Below, in pieces: positions 1 to 6,591 of a DNA stretch of 6,591 nt. This DNA comes from DAOTTI01 sp034437795. GTDB lineage: Bacteria; Chloroflexota; UBA11872; UBA12225. Each line of letters begins with the position of its first letter. The stretch's first letter is position 1. The DNA lies in the NCBI GenBank assembly GCA_034437795.1, contig DAOTTI010000173.1, positions 1 to 6,591 of the forward strand, given 5' to 3'. The notes beneath the pieces are model-generated. The model had not been told where the DNA came from, searched no databases, and was given only the letters and a program-made list of their open reading frames with translations. The position numbers and the translations under genes are program-made.

Positions 1-90
1 GGCGCTCGCTGGGGCCACGCCGGCCACGGCCTGACCGCGGTTCGGGCGAGGCCGGGCGCGTCGTCCCGCGCGGGGCTCCTCACCGAGTGA
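1..90 (+). other. Possible 3' end of an upstream gene (frame uncertain)
   Basis: The window opens inside GC-rich DNA that could be the end of a plus-strand gene. Frame 1 stays open from base 1 to a TGA at 88-90, directly before a GC palindrome. Frame 2 closes earlier, with a TGA at 32-34 after an Ala/Thr/Pro-rich stretch that would also make a plausible C-terminus. Frame 3 is open to a TAG at 201-203. No family motif is visible in any of them, so neither the reading frame nor the existence of a gene can be settled from this end fragment. Confidence 0.2.
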
Positions 91-132
91 GCGCCGGCGC
101 CTATGGCCGGCGTGCCGATGGGGCGCCGGCGC
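91..132. terminator. GC-rich hairpin, possible terminator of the upstream unit
   Basis: Bases 91-101 and 122-132 are perfect reverse complements (11 bp, GCGCCGGCGCC type), enclosing a 20-nt loop. Each arm also contains its own palindrome: 91-100 is a 10-bp palindrome and 122-133 a 12-bp palindrome. The hairpin begins right after the frame-1 stop at 88-90. No run of T follows, so intrinsic termination in the classical form is not supported. It may be a structural block or simply a GC-rich palindrome. Confidence 0.3.
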
Positions 133-200
133 CCGCCAGCGTGGGCGCGCGAGGCATAATTGAGCGGCCGGCCGTTTCAGCCGGCGCGCTGTTCAGGAGC

Positions 201-206
201 TAGAAT
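201..206 (+). promoter_or_regulatory. Candidate -10 element for a leaderless hydrolase transcript
   Basis: TAGAAT (5 of 6 against TATAAT, and a TANNNT match) ends seven bases before the ATG at 214. Transcription starting at the usual distance from this element would begin at or next to the start codon. A second candidate, CATAAT, lies at 154-159. No good -35 hexamer stands 16-18 bases upstream of either. An AGGAG at 195-199 could instead serve as a distant ribosome binding site, about 14 bases from the ATG. Confidence 0.3.
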
Positions 207-213
207 TGGGAGT

Positions 214-1206
214 ATGCTTCGGCGGCGCTCGAAGCACCTGATACCAATCACTGCCAGCCTGGTGGCCGGCGGGGCGCTGGCTGGCACGGCCTTCGCCATG
301 GCGGAGTACGTCTTCCGTGAGCTGACGTCTCCCAGCCCGGCGCGTTTCCCGCTGAGCATGGGGTTTACCCCCTTTGAGCTGAACGTGGAGTGGGAGGAGG
401 TGACGTTCTCGGCCGAGGGCGGCACCCTGCTGGGCGGATGGCTGCTGCCTCGCGGGGCGCAGGCTCCGGCCATCCTGGCCTGCGGCGGCTACCGTGGCCG
501 GCGCTCCGACCTGCTCGGCATCTCGGCCAGCCTGTGGCGGGCTGGCTTCACCGTGCTCCTGTTCGACTACCGCGGTTACGGCGACGAGCCGGGCCCCGTG
601 ACGCTGGGCTATCGCGAGCTGGCCGACACCCGCGCTGCGCTGAACTATCTGCGCCAGCTGCGCCCGCGGGCGCCGGTGGGGGTGATCGGCTTCTCGATGG
701 GAGCGGCCATCGCCATCATGCTGGCGGCGCGAGAGCCGGACGTGCGGGCGGTGGTGGCCGACAGCCCCTTCACCAGCCAGTGGGAGATCGTCCGCTTTCA
801 CGTTGGGAACCGCTGGCGCCTGGGCCCGGCGCGCTCCACGGAGGCGGCGGTGCACCTGATCCTGCTGCTGGTGGAGCGCAAGCTGCTGCGTCAGTTTGGC
901 TTCCGCTTCGAAGACGTCCATCCCATGCGTGACGTGGCGCAGCTGGGCCAGCGCCCGCTCCTGCTCATCCACGGGGAGGCCGACTCGATGATCCCCGTCG
1001 AACATGGGCGGCGGATGGCGGAGGCAGCGCGAGAGGCAGGGGTGCCCGTGGAAAGCTGGTTCCTGCCCGCGGTAGGCCACTGCGGGGCCTACTTTGCGGA
1101 TCGGGTGGGCTACTGCCGGCGCGTGACGGAGTTCTTCACCAGGCACGTGCGGGCCGCTCCCGAGGAGGGCGCGCCGACCCTGGTGCTCGTGCCGGCGGCG
1201 TCCTGA
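214..1206 (+). CDS. Membrane-anchored alpha/beta hydrolase
   Basis: A 330-residue serine hydrolase of the alpha/beta fold, of the peptidase S9/BEM46-ABHD-like type. Residues about 9-29 form one hydrophobic helix after a basic start (MLRRRSKH), so it is probably an N-terminal anchor or uncleaved signal with the catalytic domain outside the membrane. The catalytic triad is visible: nucleophile elbow GFSMG at 159-163 (Ser161), Asp257 in GEADSMIP, and His289 in GHCGAY. The loop CGGYRG at 90-95 occupies the oxyanion position, and DYRGYG (118-123) and ADSPF (182-186) are typical of the family. Substrate cannot be told; esterase or peptidase-like activity is possible. ATG 214 is preferred over the in-frame TTG at 160, which would add 18 residues ahead of the basic-hydrophobic signal. 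The stop codon is embedded in an 11-bp tandem repeat. The next gene is convergent, so this gene is probably monocistronic. Confidence 0.88.
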   Translation: MLRRRSKHLIPITASLVAGGALAGTAFAMAEYVFRELTSPSPARFPLSMGFTPFELNVEWEEVTFSAEGGTLLGGWLLPRGAQAPAILACGGYRGRRSDLLGISASLWRAGFTVLLFDYRGYGDEPGPVTLGYRELADTRAALNYLRQLRPRAPVGVIGFSMGAAIAIMLAAREPDVRAVVADSPFTSQWEIVRFHVGNRWRLGPARSTEAAVHLILLLVERKLLRQFGFRFEDVHPMRDVAQLGQRPLLLIHGEADSMIPVEHGRRMAEAAREAGVPVESWFLPAVGHCGAYFADRVGYCRRVTEFFTRHVRAAPEEGAPTLVLVPAAS

Positions 1207-1241
1207 TGGCGTCCTGATGGCGTCCTGATGGCGTCCTGATG
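1198..1241 (+). repeat. Four-copy 11-bp tandem repeat over the hydrolase stop codon
   Basis: The unit GCGTCCTGATG is repeated four times without error at 1198-1208, 1209-1219, 1220-1230 and 1231-1241. It is followed by two copies of a related 10-bp unit, GCGTCTTGCC, at 1242-1251 and 1252-1261. The first copy carries the hydrolase TGA at 1204-1206. Because 11 is not a multiple of three, the TGAs at 1204, 1215, 1226 and 1237 cover all three forward frames. Confidence 0.95.
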
Positions 1242-1290
1242 GCGTCTTGCCGCGTCTTGCCGGCCGCTGGCGCTACCGCCCTGCGTGTCA

Positions 1291-1322
1291 GTCTCCGGTC
1301 ACGTCCCTGGCCAGATTGCAGT
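1291..1322 (-). repeat. Degenerate copy A of the glmS 3' end
   Basis: Read on the minus strand, this stretch encodes CNLARDVTGD followed by a TGA (complement of 1288-1290). It matches the true GlmS C-terminus NLAKSVTVE-stop at 1433-1464. Over the 25 bases starting GGTCACG it matches the glmS end at 21 positions. It matches copy B (1362-1393) at 30 of 32 positions. No glmS coding sequence continues beyond this tail. Confidence 0.75.
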
Positions 1323-1361
1323 CTACGCCGTGGCCGAGGCGGAGAACGGCCTGGTGCGTCT

Positions 1362-1393
1362 GTCTCCGGTCACGCCCCTGGCCAGATGGCAGT
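1362..1393 (-). repeat. Degenerate copy B of the glmS 3' end
   Basis: The minus strand encodes CHLARGVTGD here, a second imitation of the GlmS tail, without the immediate stop codon that copy A has. It differs from copy A at only two of 32 bases. The GGTCACG cores of copy A, copy B and the genuine glmS end are spaced 71 and 74 bp apart. That spacing suggests old tandem duplication of a roughly 72-bp unit, although the sequence between the cores is only weakly similar. Confidence 0.75.
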
Positions 1394-1418
1394 GAGCGCG
1401 AGCGTGGTGGTGGAACGA

Positions 1419-1431
1419 GCGCCGCCGGCGC
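1419..1431 (-). terminator. Short GC hairpin just after the glmS stop
   Basis: GCGCC at 1419-1423 pairs with GGCGC at 1427-1431 around a three-base loop. This places a small hairpin one base beyond the glmS stop codon in the direction of glmS transcription. The stem is only five pairs and no T-run follows, so a terminator role is weakly supported. Confidence 0.2.
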
Positions 1432-1432
1432 G

Positions 1433-3520
<2,088 letters not shown>

Positions 3521-3528
3521 GGTTGGCT

Positions 3529-3534
3529 CCTCCT
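3529..3534 (-). promoter_or_regulatory. Ribosome binding site of glmS
   Basis: A perfect AGGAGG on the minus strand, eight bases before the glmS ATG. It confirms the start codon and shows that glmS uses a conventional leader. Confidence 0.85.
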
Positions 3535-3582
3535 GTCATAGCACGCAACGCGGGGCCGTGGCCAGCGGTTGCATGGGAAAAG

Positions 3583-3638
3583 CGTAAAGCGTAATACGTA
3601 AAGCGTGATGCGCGATGCGTAAAGCGTAATGCGTAACG
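3583..3638 (+). repeat. Array of eight 7-bp repeats (CGTAAAG/CGTAATG family)
   Basis: Eight heptamers follow one another without a gap: CGTAAAG, CGTAATA, CGTAAAG, CGTGATG, CGCGATG, CGTAAAG, CGTAATG, CGTAACG. The array is clearly less GC-rich than its surroundings. In the glmS direction it lies 60-120 bases upstream of the start codon, inside the intergenic region shared with the end of the oxidoreductase gene. Similar degenerate ATTACGC-type heptamer strings are, to my recollection, dispersed between genes in Chloroflexota genomes. Confidence 0.9.
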
Positions 3639-3657
3639 AGTGGGTGCGCCAGCAATC

Positions 3658-3692
3658 CATTAGGCATTACGCTTTACGTATTACGCATTACT
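3658..3692 (-). repeat. Inverted array of five 7-bp repeats
   Basis: On the plus strand the heptamers read CATTAGG, CATTACG, CTTTACG, TATTACG, CATTACT, which are reverse complements of the units at 3583-3638. Bases 3664-3691 pair with 3584-3611 at 26 of 28 positions (52-nt loop). Alternatively, 3664-3678 pair perfectly with 3618-3632 over 15 bp (31-nt loop). The two foldbacks are mutually exclusive. Either could end transcription of the upstream oxidoreductase gene or shape the glmS leader if that leader starts this far out. Confidence 0.88.
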
Positions 3693-3731
3693 CAAATCGA
3701 CACCACCCGCTGGAGACACAGAGAAGGAGGC

Positions 3732-4763
3732 CTACGGGCCGCCACGGTTCCCCATCCCCGCCACCCCGGTGCCCGCAGCGGGGCCGGAAGGGGACGTTCC
3801 GCCGGAGCCGTGAAACGCCGGCAGGATCTCGTCGCGGTAGAAGCGGAAGAAGCCTTCCTGGTCGGGGCCGATCTGGTGGACGTAGACGTAATCGAACCCC
3901 GCCTCGGCGAATTTCTGGATCTCTTCGATGTGCCGTTGCGGGTCGGGGCCGCAGGCAACGCTCTTGGCGATCTCCTCCTCCGTCGCCATGGCCGCCGCGG
4001 CCTGAAAGTGCTCGGGGAGGGCCAGTTCCGTACCCAGCGGGCCCTTCAGCGCCGCAGTAGGCCACCACTCCAGGGCCGTCCGGCGGGCCTGCGCCTCATC
4101 CGGCGCCCAGCAGACGGCGATCTGGCCGAACTTGGGCTTGCCCCTCCCACCGGCGGCCTCGAACTCCTTGACTAGCTCCGCCTGCGGGCTGGTCGTGATC
4201 AGGCCATCGCCCAGGCGCCCCGCGAGCGCGGCGGCCCTGGCCCCGCCGGCCGCCACGAGGATCGGCGGTAGCTGCTCGGGCAGGGTGTAGATCCGCGCCT
4301 GCTCCACCTCGAAGTACTCCCCCCGATGGCTGGTCGTCTTGCCCTGCCAGAGCAGGCGGATGATGTGGATGGCCTCCGCCAGCATCTCCAGCCGTACCGA
4401 CGGCTCGGGCCAGTGATCGCCCAGGATGTGCTCGTTCAACCGCTCGCCGGACCCCACGCCCAGGAAGAACCGCCCGGGCATCATCGCGGCGGCGGTGGCG
4501 GCGGCCTGCGCGATGATGGCTGGGTGGATGCGCATGGTGGGGCAGGTCACGCCCGTGCCAAGGCGCAGGCGCTGCGTCACCTGGGCGATGCCGCCGATTA
4601 CGCTCCAGACAAAGGGGCTGTGGCCCTGCCTGGGGACCCACGGATGGAAGTGGTCTGAGATCAAGGCGAACGGAAACCTTGCTTCTTCCGCCTGGCGCGC
4701 GTACCTGACCAGATCGTTCGGCGCGTGCTCTTCGCTGGAGAGCGCATAGCCTATCTGCACCAT
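3732..4763 (-). CDS. F420-dependent LLM-class oxidoreductase (G6PDH-like family)
   Basis: A 343-residue TIM-barrel flavin/deazaflavin oxidoreductase of the bacterial luciferase-like superfamily. Its closest resemblance is to the F420-dependent glucose-6-phosphate dehydrogenase-like family. The barrel starts with MVQIGYALSSEEH. SDHFHPW (36-42) supplies the His38 and Trp42 that correspond to the active-site His40 and Trp44 of mycobacterial Fgd1. GVGSGERLNE (102-111) holds Glu107, matching Fgd1 Glu109. PPILVAAGG and LAGRLGDGLI are family-typical, as is the end GPDQEGFFRFYRDEILP. Members of this subfamily often do not use glucose-6-phosphate, so the substrate is open. ATG 4763 is chosen because it gives the family N-terminus and has GAAAGG (complement of 4774-4779) ten bases upstream; an in-frame ATG at 4868 would add 35 unrelated residues. 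The last 26 residues are a Gly/Ser/Pro-rich tail beyond the fold. The gene diverges from its neighbour at 4889. Confidence 0.92.
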   Translation of the reverse strand: MVQIGYALSSEEHAPNDLVRYARQAEEARFPFALISDHFHPWVPRQGHSPFVWSVIGGIAQVTQRLRLGTGVTCPTMRIHPAIIAQAAATAAAMMPGRFFLGVGSGERLNEHILGDHWPEPSVRLEMLAEAIHIIRLLWQGKTTSHRGEYFEVEQARIYTLPEQLPPILVAAGGARAAALAGRLGDGLITTSPQAELVKEFEAAGGRGKPKFGQIAVCWAPDEAQARRTALEWWPTAALKGPLGTELALPEHFQAAAAMATEEEIAKSVACGPDPQRHIEEIQKFAEAGFDYVYVHQIGPDQEGFFRFYRDEILPAFHGSGGTSPSGPAAGTGVAGMGNRGGP

Positions 4764-4821
4764 CGCTCGCTTGCCTTTCTGCTCTGACTGATGGTTCGCA
4801 CCCCACCAGGCAAGAGCGATG
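4761..4821. repeat. Inverted repeat at the oxidoreductase start
   Basis: Bases 4761-4775, which include the complement of the oxidoreductase ATG, are the reverse complement of 4809-4821 apart from a two-base gap. The right arm reads GGCAAGAGCGATG and the left arm, reversed, GGCAAGCGAGCGATG. The loop is 33 nt and contains the likely ribosome binding site of the oxidoreductase gene. It could be an operator or a leader hairpin that sequesters translation initiation; no known motif is recognised. Confidence 0.5.
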
Positions 4822-4888
4822 CCAGCCACCGCGCCGTCCGAGCTTGCGCGATTGGCGCAGACGGGCAATCATGTGGGGTGAGCCGACC

Positions 4889-5725
4889 ATGCCCAAGATC
4901 GTGGTGCGCAAGAGCTACCGGTGCCTCCCGGGCAGACGGCGGGACCTGCTGGCGGCCCTGCAGCGCGTGGACGCCGCCGCCGCCGAAGCCGGCTGGCCAC
5001 GCGGGCGCTATCTGCTCGTCGAGACCAAGGCCGCCGGCGAGCCGGACCTGGAGGTCGAGTTCACCTTCGAGTCGTACGCCGAGATGGAGCAACTGGAACG
5101 CCGGCTCCGCGAGCACCTGGCGCGCCTGGCCCGCGAAGGGCGGGACGGGGGGATCAGCAGCGCCGGCCAGGAGTTCCTGCTGGAGCCAAGCGCAACGCGC
5201 TACCTGCTGCTGCTGGACGAGCCGCCCGCTGCCGGCGCCATCCACACCCGCCGCGCGACGTATACGGCCCAGGCCCCGCCGCCGGCGGAGCGGCCATTGC
5301 GCGGCGCCCCAGCCACGCCCGTCCCGCCCCAGCCGGCGCGTGGCGCCCCAGCCACTCCTCCCCCGCTGGAAGCGGCGCCTGGCATCCCCGCCGCGTCCGT
5401 GCCACCCGAACCAGCGCCCGGCGCTCCAGCCACGGCCGTCACACCCGAGCCGTTGCCCGGCGCCTCGGCCACGGCTGCCTCGCCCGAAATGGCGCCAGCC
5501 GAGACGAGCGAACCCGCGCCCAGCACGGCCACCACCACTACGCCCGAGCCGGCCGAGGCGCCGTTCGAGCCAGAGCCGGAGCTGAGCCCCGCCGAACGGA
5601 AGCGCCGGCAGCTCGGCGCGGCCAGAGCCGCCCTCGACCAGGCTGAGCGCGCCGTCAACGTCTCACCGGAGCGCCGCGCAGCGGGAAGGCAGCTGACGCG
5701 CCCCGAGCGGACCGAGGAAGATTAG
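4889..5725 (+). CDS. Unrecognised protein: small barrel-like domain plus Pro/Ala repeat region
   Basis: A 278-residue protein I cannot assign to a named family. Residues 1-115 have alternating strand and helix patterns resembling dimeric alpha/beta-barrel (Dabb, NIPSNAP or ABM-like) domains. There is a strand IVVRKSYRC, a helix around DLLAALQRVDAAAAEAG, an acidic strand LEVEFTF, then SYAEMEQLERRLREHL. This fold call is tentative. Residues 138-202 are five consecutive 13-residue repeats of the type PGAPATAVTPEPL, followed by more Pro/Ala/Thr/Glu-rich linker to about 230. Residues 232-278 form a charged tail (SPAERKRRQL and AARAALDQAERAV) that probably includes a helix. There is no signal peptide or membrane segment, so it is likely cytoplasmic. 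ATG 4889 is preferred over the upstream ATGs at 4844 and 4871 because GGTGA at 4877-4881 sits seven bases before it and the domain begins there. A partner-binding or scaffold role is conceivable but unproven. Confidence 0.75.
   Translation: MPKIVVRKSYRCLPGRRRDLLAALQRVDAAAAEAGWPRGRYLLVETKAAGEPDLEVEFTFESYAEMEQLERRLREHLARLAREGRDGGISSAGQEFLLEPSATRYLLLLDEPPAAGAIHTRRATYTAQAPPPAERPLRGAPATPVPPQPARGAPATPPPLEAAPGIPAASVPPEPAPGAPATAVTPEPLPGASATAASPEMAPAETSEPAPSTATTTTPEPAEAPFEPEPELSPAERKRRQLGAARAALDQAERAVNVSPERRAAGRQLTRPERTEED
5300..5494 (+). repeat. Five in-frame 39-bp repeats encoding 13-residue Pro/Ala units
   Basis: Translation gives RGAPATPVPPQPA, RGAPATPPPLEAA, PGIPAASVPPEPA, PGAPATAVTPEPL and PGASATAASPEMA, at 5300-5338, 5339-5377, 5378-5416, 5417-5455 and 5456-5494. 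The DNA copies have diverged, but GGCGCCCCAGCCAC-like cores recur every 39 bases. The array lies wholly inside the coding region at 4889-5725. Confidence 0.85.
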
Positions 5726-5748
5726 CCGGCATGCTTCACGGGCCGGTG

Positions 5749-5782
5749 ACCCATCCCCTCTCCCAGAGGGAGCGGGCTGGGT
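5749..5782. terminator. Imperfect hairpin downstream of the repeat-domain gene
   Basis: CTCCC at 5760-5764 pairs with GGGAG at 5768-5772 around an AGA loop. The stem continues, with mismatches, through CCC/GGG (5756-5758 with 5774-5776) and ACCC/GGGT (5749-5752 with 5779-5782). It begins 24 bases after the stop codon at 5725. It resembles the CCCTCTCCC...GGGAGAGGG intergenic hairpins seen in many GC-rich genomes. No T-run follows, so its terminator role is only likely by position. Confidence 0.4.
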
Positions 5783-5849
5783 GGAGGGCTGCGCTGGCGA
5801 AGGATTGGCCATGCTCCTCAGTTCGGCGCAGCCGCGCAACTGCACTACT

Positions 5850-5863
5850 CGTACATACGTTCT
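5850..5863 (+). promoter_or_regulatory. SOS-box-like sequence upstream of the VOC gene
   Basis: CGTACATACGTTCT matches the Gram-positive LexA/DinR consensus CGAACRNRYGTTYG at 12 of 14 positions, and lies 54 bases before the VOC start. My rough estimate is that a match this good occurs by chance about once in every 13 kb or so, so it is a weak candidate. No convincing -35/-10 pair was found in the gap at 5726-5917. Confidence 0.2.
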
Positions 5864-5917
5864 AAGAGTGGCGCGGCCGCTACAAGCGGGAATACGGCGC
5901 CAGAAAGGGATACCTCT

Positions 5918-6325
5918 ATGGCAACTGAGACGCAGGCCAGCCCATCCACCGCCACGGCCACCCACGCGGTGGTGCACTACGAGATCCCGGCTGCGGATGC
6001 AGGTAAGCTCGTCGCCTTCTACAGCAGCGTCTTCGGCTGGAAGTTCGGTGGCGCGCCAGGGATGGACACCTACCAGACGGCGGACACCGGTACCGGCGAT
6101 GACTCGGTCACCGTCGCCATCTACCCGCGCGAAGGGGAGGGCCGGCCCACCAATTACGTGCGCGTCGAGTCCGTGGCGGCGTACGCGGAGCGGATCCAGG
6201 CCCACGGCGGGACGGTTCTGCATCGGTTCACCGTTCCGCGCATGGGCCATGGCGCCATCGCCCTCGATCCGGAGCGGAACCCCATCGGGATCTGGCAGAA
6301 CGATCCGACCGCACGGCCGGAGTAG
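5918..6325 (+). CDS. VOC family protein (glyoxalase/bleomycin-resistance fold)
   Basis: A 135-residue single-domain VOC protein, expected to work as a dimer in the cytoplasm. After an Ala/Thr-rich leader, the fold starts with VVHYEIP (18-24) and AFYSSVFGWKF (33-43), the first beta-alpha-beta motif typical of the family. It ends with MGHGAIALDPERNPIGIWQ (109-127). His20 sits where VOC enzymes place the first metal ligand. The usual C-terminal Glu ligand (as in GNxxELW) is replaced by Gly124, as in many uncharacterised members of this subgroup, so metal-dependent catalysis is doubtful. Substrate binding or resistance functions are possible but unassigned. The start is supported by AAAGGGA at 5904-5910, seven bases before the ATG. 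The gene is in the same direction as its upstream neighbour but separated by 192 bases with a hairpin, so it is probably transcribed separately. Confidence 0.9.
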   Translation: MATETQASPSTATATHAVVHYEIPAADAGKLVAFYSSVFGWKFGGAPGMDTYQTADTGTGDDSVTVAIYPREGEGRPTNYVRVESVAAYAERIQAHGGTVLHRFTVPRMGHGAIALDPERNPIGIWQNDPTARPE

Positions 6326-6366
6326 CGCAAGCCCGCTGGTTTCTTTACCTGTTACGTGGGGCGCAA

Positions 6367-6401
6367 AGCGCGCTCCACTGGCGTGGCCGGTGGAGCGCGC
6401 T
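6367..6401. terminator. Strong GC hairpin after the VOC gene
   Basis: Bases 6367-6378 pair perfectly with 6390-6401 over 12 bp (AGCGCGCTCCAC arm). One G-T and two G-C pairs extend the stem inward and leave a five-base loop at 6382-6386. It starts 42 bases after the VOC stop. Only TGGTTCCC follows, without a true T-run, but position and stability make it the best terminator-like structure in the window. A 10-bp palindrome, GGTGCGCACC, lies just beyond at 6409-6418. Confidence 0.6.
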
Positions 6402-6591
6402 GGTTCCCGGTGCGCACCTCAGCCGGCGGGGCCATGGGCGTGGAAGGCGCAGGCGCTGGCCTCCGGTGCTGATGCCCAAGACGCCTGCCCCCTGCCCGGT
6501 GCCGCTAAGTGGTGCATCCGCCACGTCGAGGTAACCTTTGCCGGAAGGGCTAAGCCTGGTCGCCGACGGGGTTGATGCCGGCGGCGCCGAC
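6402..6591. other. No supported gene up to the window end
   Basis: Beyond the hairpin I see no ribosome binding site plus start combination and no recognisable protein motif. On the minus strand one frame entering from the right edge ends at a TAG (complement of 6550-6552) after 13 codons, VGAAGINPVGDQA. This could be the C-terminus of a gene lying mostly outside. A second minus frame is open through the hairpin and is probably fortuitous. Confidence 0.4.

Noticed and set aside
193..1146. Minus-strand open frame of 317 codons opposite the hydrolase
   Set aside because: The plus strand has a full catalytic triad and domain. The antisense product has shadow-frame composition (His/Arg/Gln/Ala-rich) and no motif.
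3583..3692. CRISPR array
   Set aside because: The repeated units are 7 bp with no spacers and there is an inverted half, so the layout does not fit CRISPR.
3521..3731. glmS ribozyme in the glmS leader
   Set aside because: I looked for a glmS ribozyme-like core upstream of the start and saw only the heptamer foldback and ordinary GC-rich sequence. A covariance-model search for the glmS ribozyme would settle it.
4764..4868. 35-residue N-terminal extension of the oxidoreductase from an ATG at 4868
   Set aside because: The family begins at MVQIGY, a ribosome binding site precedes ATG 4763, and the extension has no domain or signal character.
5781..6575. Plus-strand open frame of 264 codons running through the VOC gene
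   Set aside because: It overlaps the VOC gene in another frame, crosses a strong hairpin, and has Arg/Pro/Ser-rich shadow composition.
6550..6591. C-terminus of a minus-strand gene entering from the right edge
   Set aside because: Only 13 codons are visible with no motif, so it cannot be supported as a gene, though it is not excluded.

Overview
The window is very GC-rich chromosomal DNA (close to 70% by eye) with five complete protein genes and structured, repeat-bearing gaps. There is no transposase, phage, plasmid or CRISPR gene. The source looks like a high-GC bacterium that uses, or may use, cofactor F420. Chloroflexota is my favoured guess: it fits the F420-type luciferase-like oxidoreductase, the hydrolase style and the ATTACGC-type 7-bp repeat cluster. 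Actinomycetota-like sources are not excluded. This assignment is inference.

Layout. 1-213: the possible tail of an upstream gene and a GC-rich palindrome pair, then a possible promoter directly against the next start. 214-1206 (+): membrane-anchored alpha/beta hydrolase. 1207-1432: convergent gap with a four-copy 11-bp tandem repeat and two degenerate copies of the glmS 3' end. 1433-3520 (-): glmS, glutamine--fructose-6-phosphate aminotransferase, with two low-complexity insertions. 3521-3731: glmS leader region filled by a 7-bp repeat array that folds back on an inverted array. 3732-4763 (-): F420-dependent LLM-class oxidoreductase of the glucose-6-phosphate-dehydrogenase-like family. 4764-4888: divergent promoter gap with an inverted repeat. 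4889-5725 (+): an unrecognised protein with a small alpha/beta-barrel-like N-terminal domain, five 13-residue Pro/Ala repeats and a basic helical tail. 5726-5917: gap with a hairpin. 5918-6325 (+): VOC (glyoxalase-fold) protein. 6326-6591: a strong GC hairpin, then no supported gene.

The genes do not form one pathway or operon. glmS supplies glucosamine-6-phosphate for the cell envelope. The hydrolase, LLM oxidoreductase and VOC protein are general accessory enzymes with unknown substrates. The convergent and divergent arrangement implies at least four transcription units.

The most interesting signal is the pair of ~32-bp copies of the glmS C-terminal coding end placed just downstream of glmS. 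That is the part of glmS that Tn7-type TnsD proteins recognise. Next come the heptamer foldback array, the 11-bp repeat that places a stop codon in every forward frame, and the repeat-domain protein.
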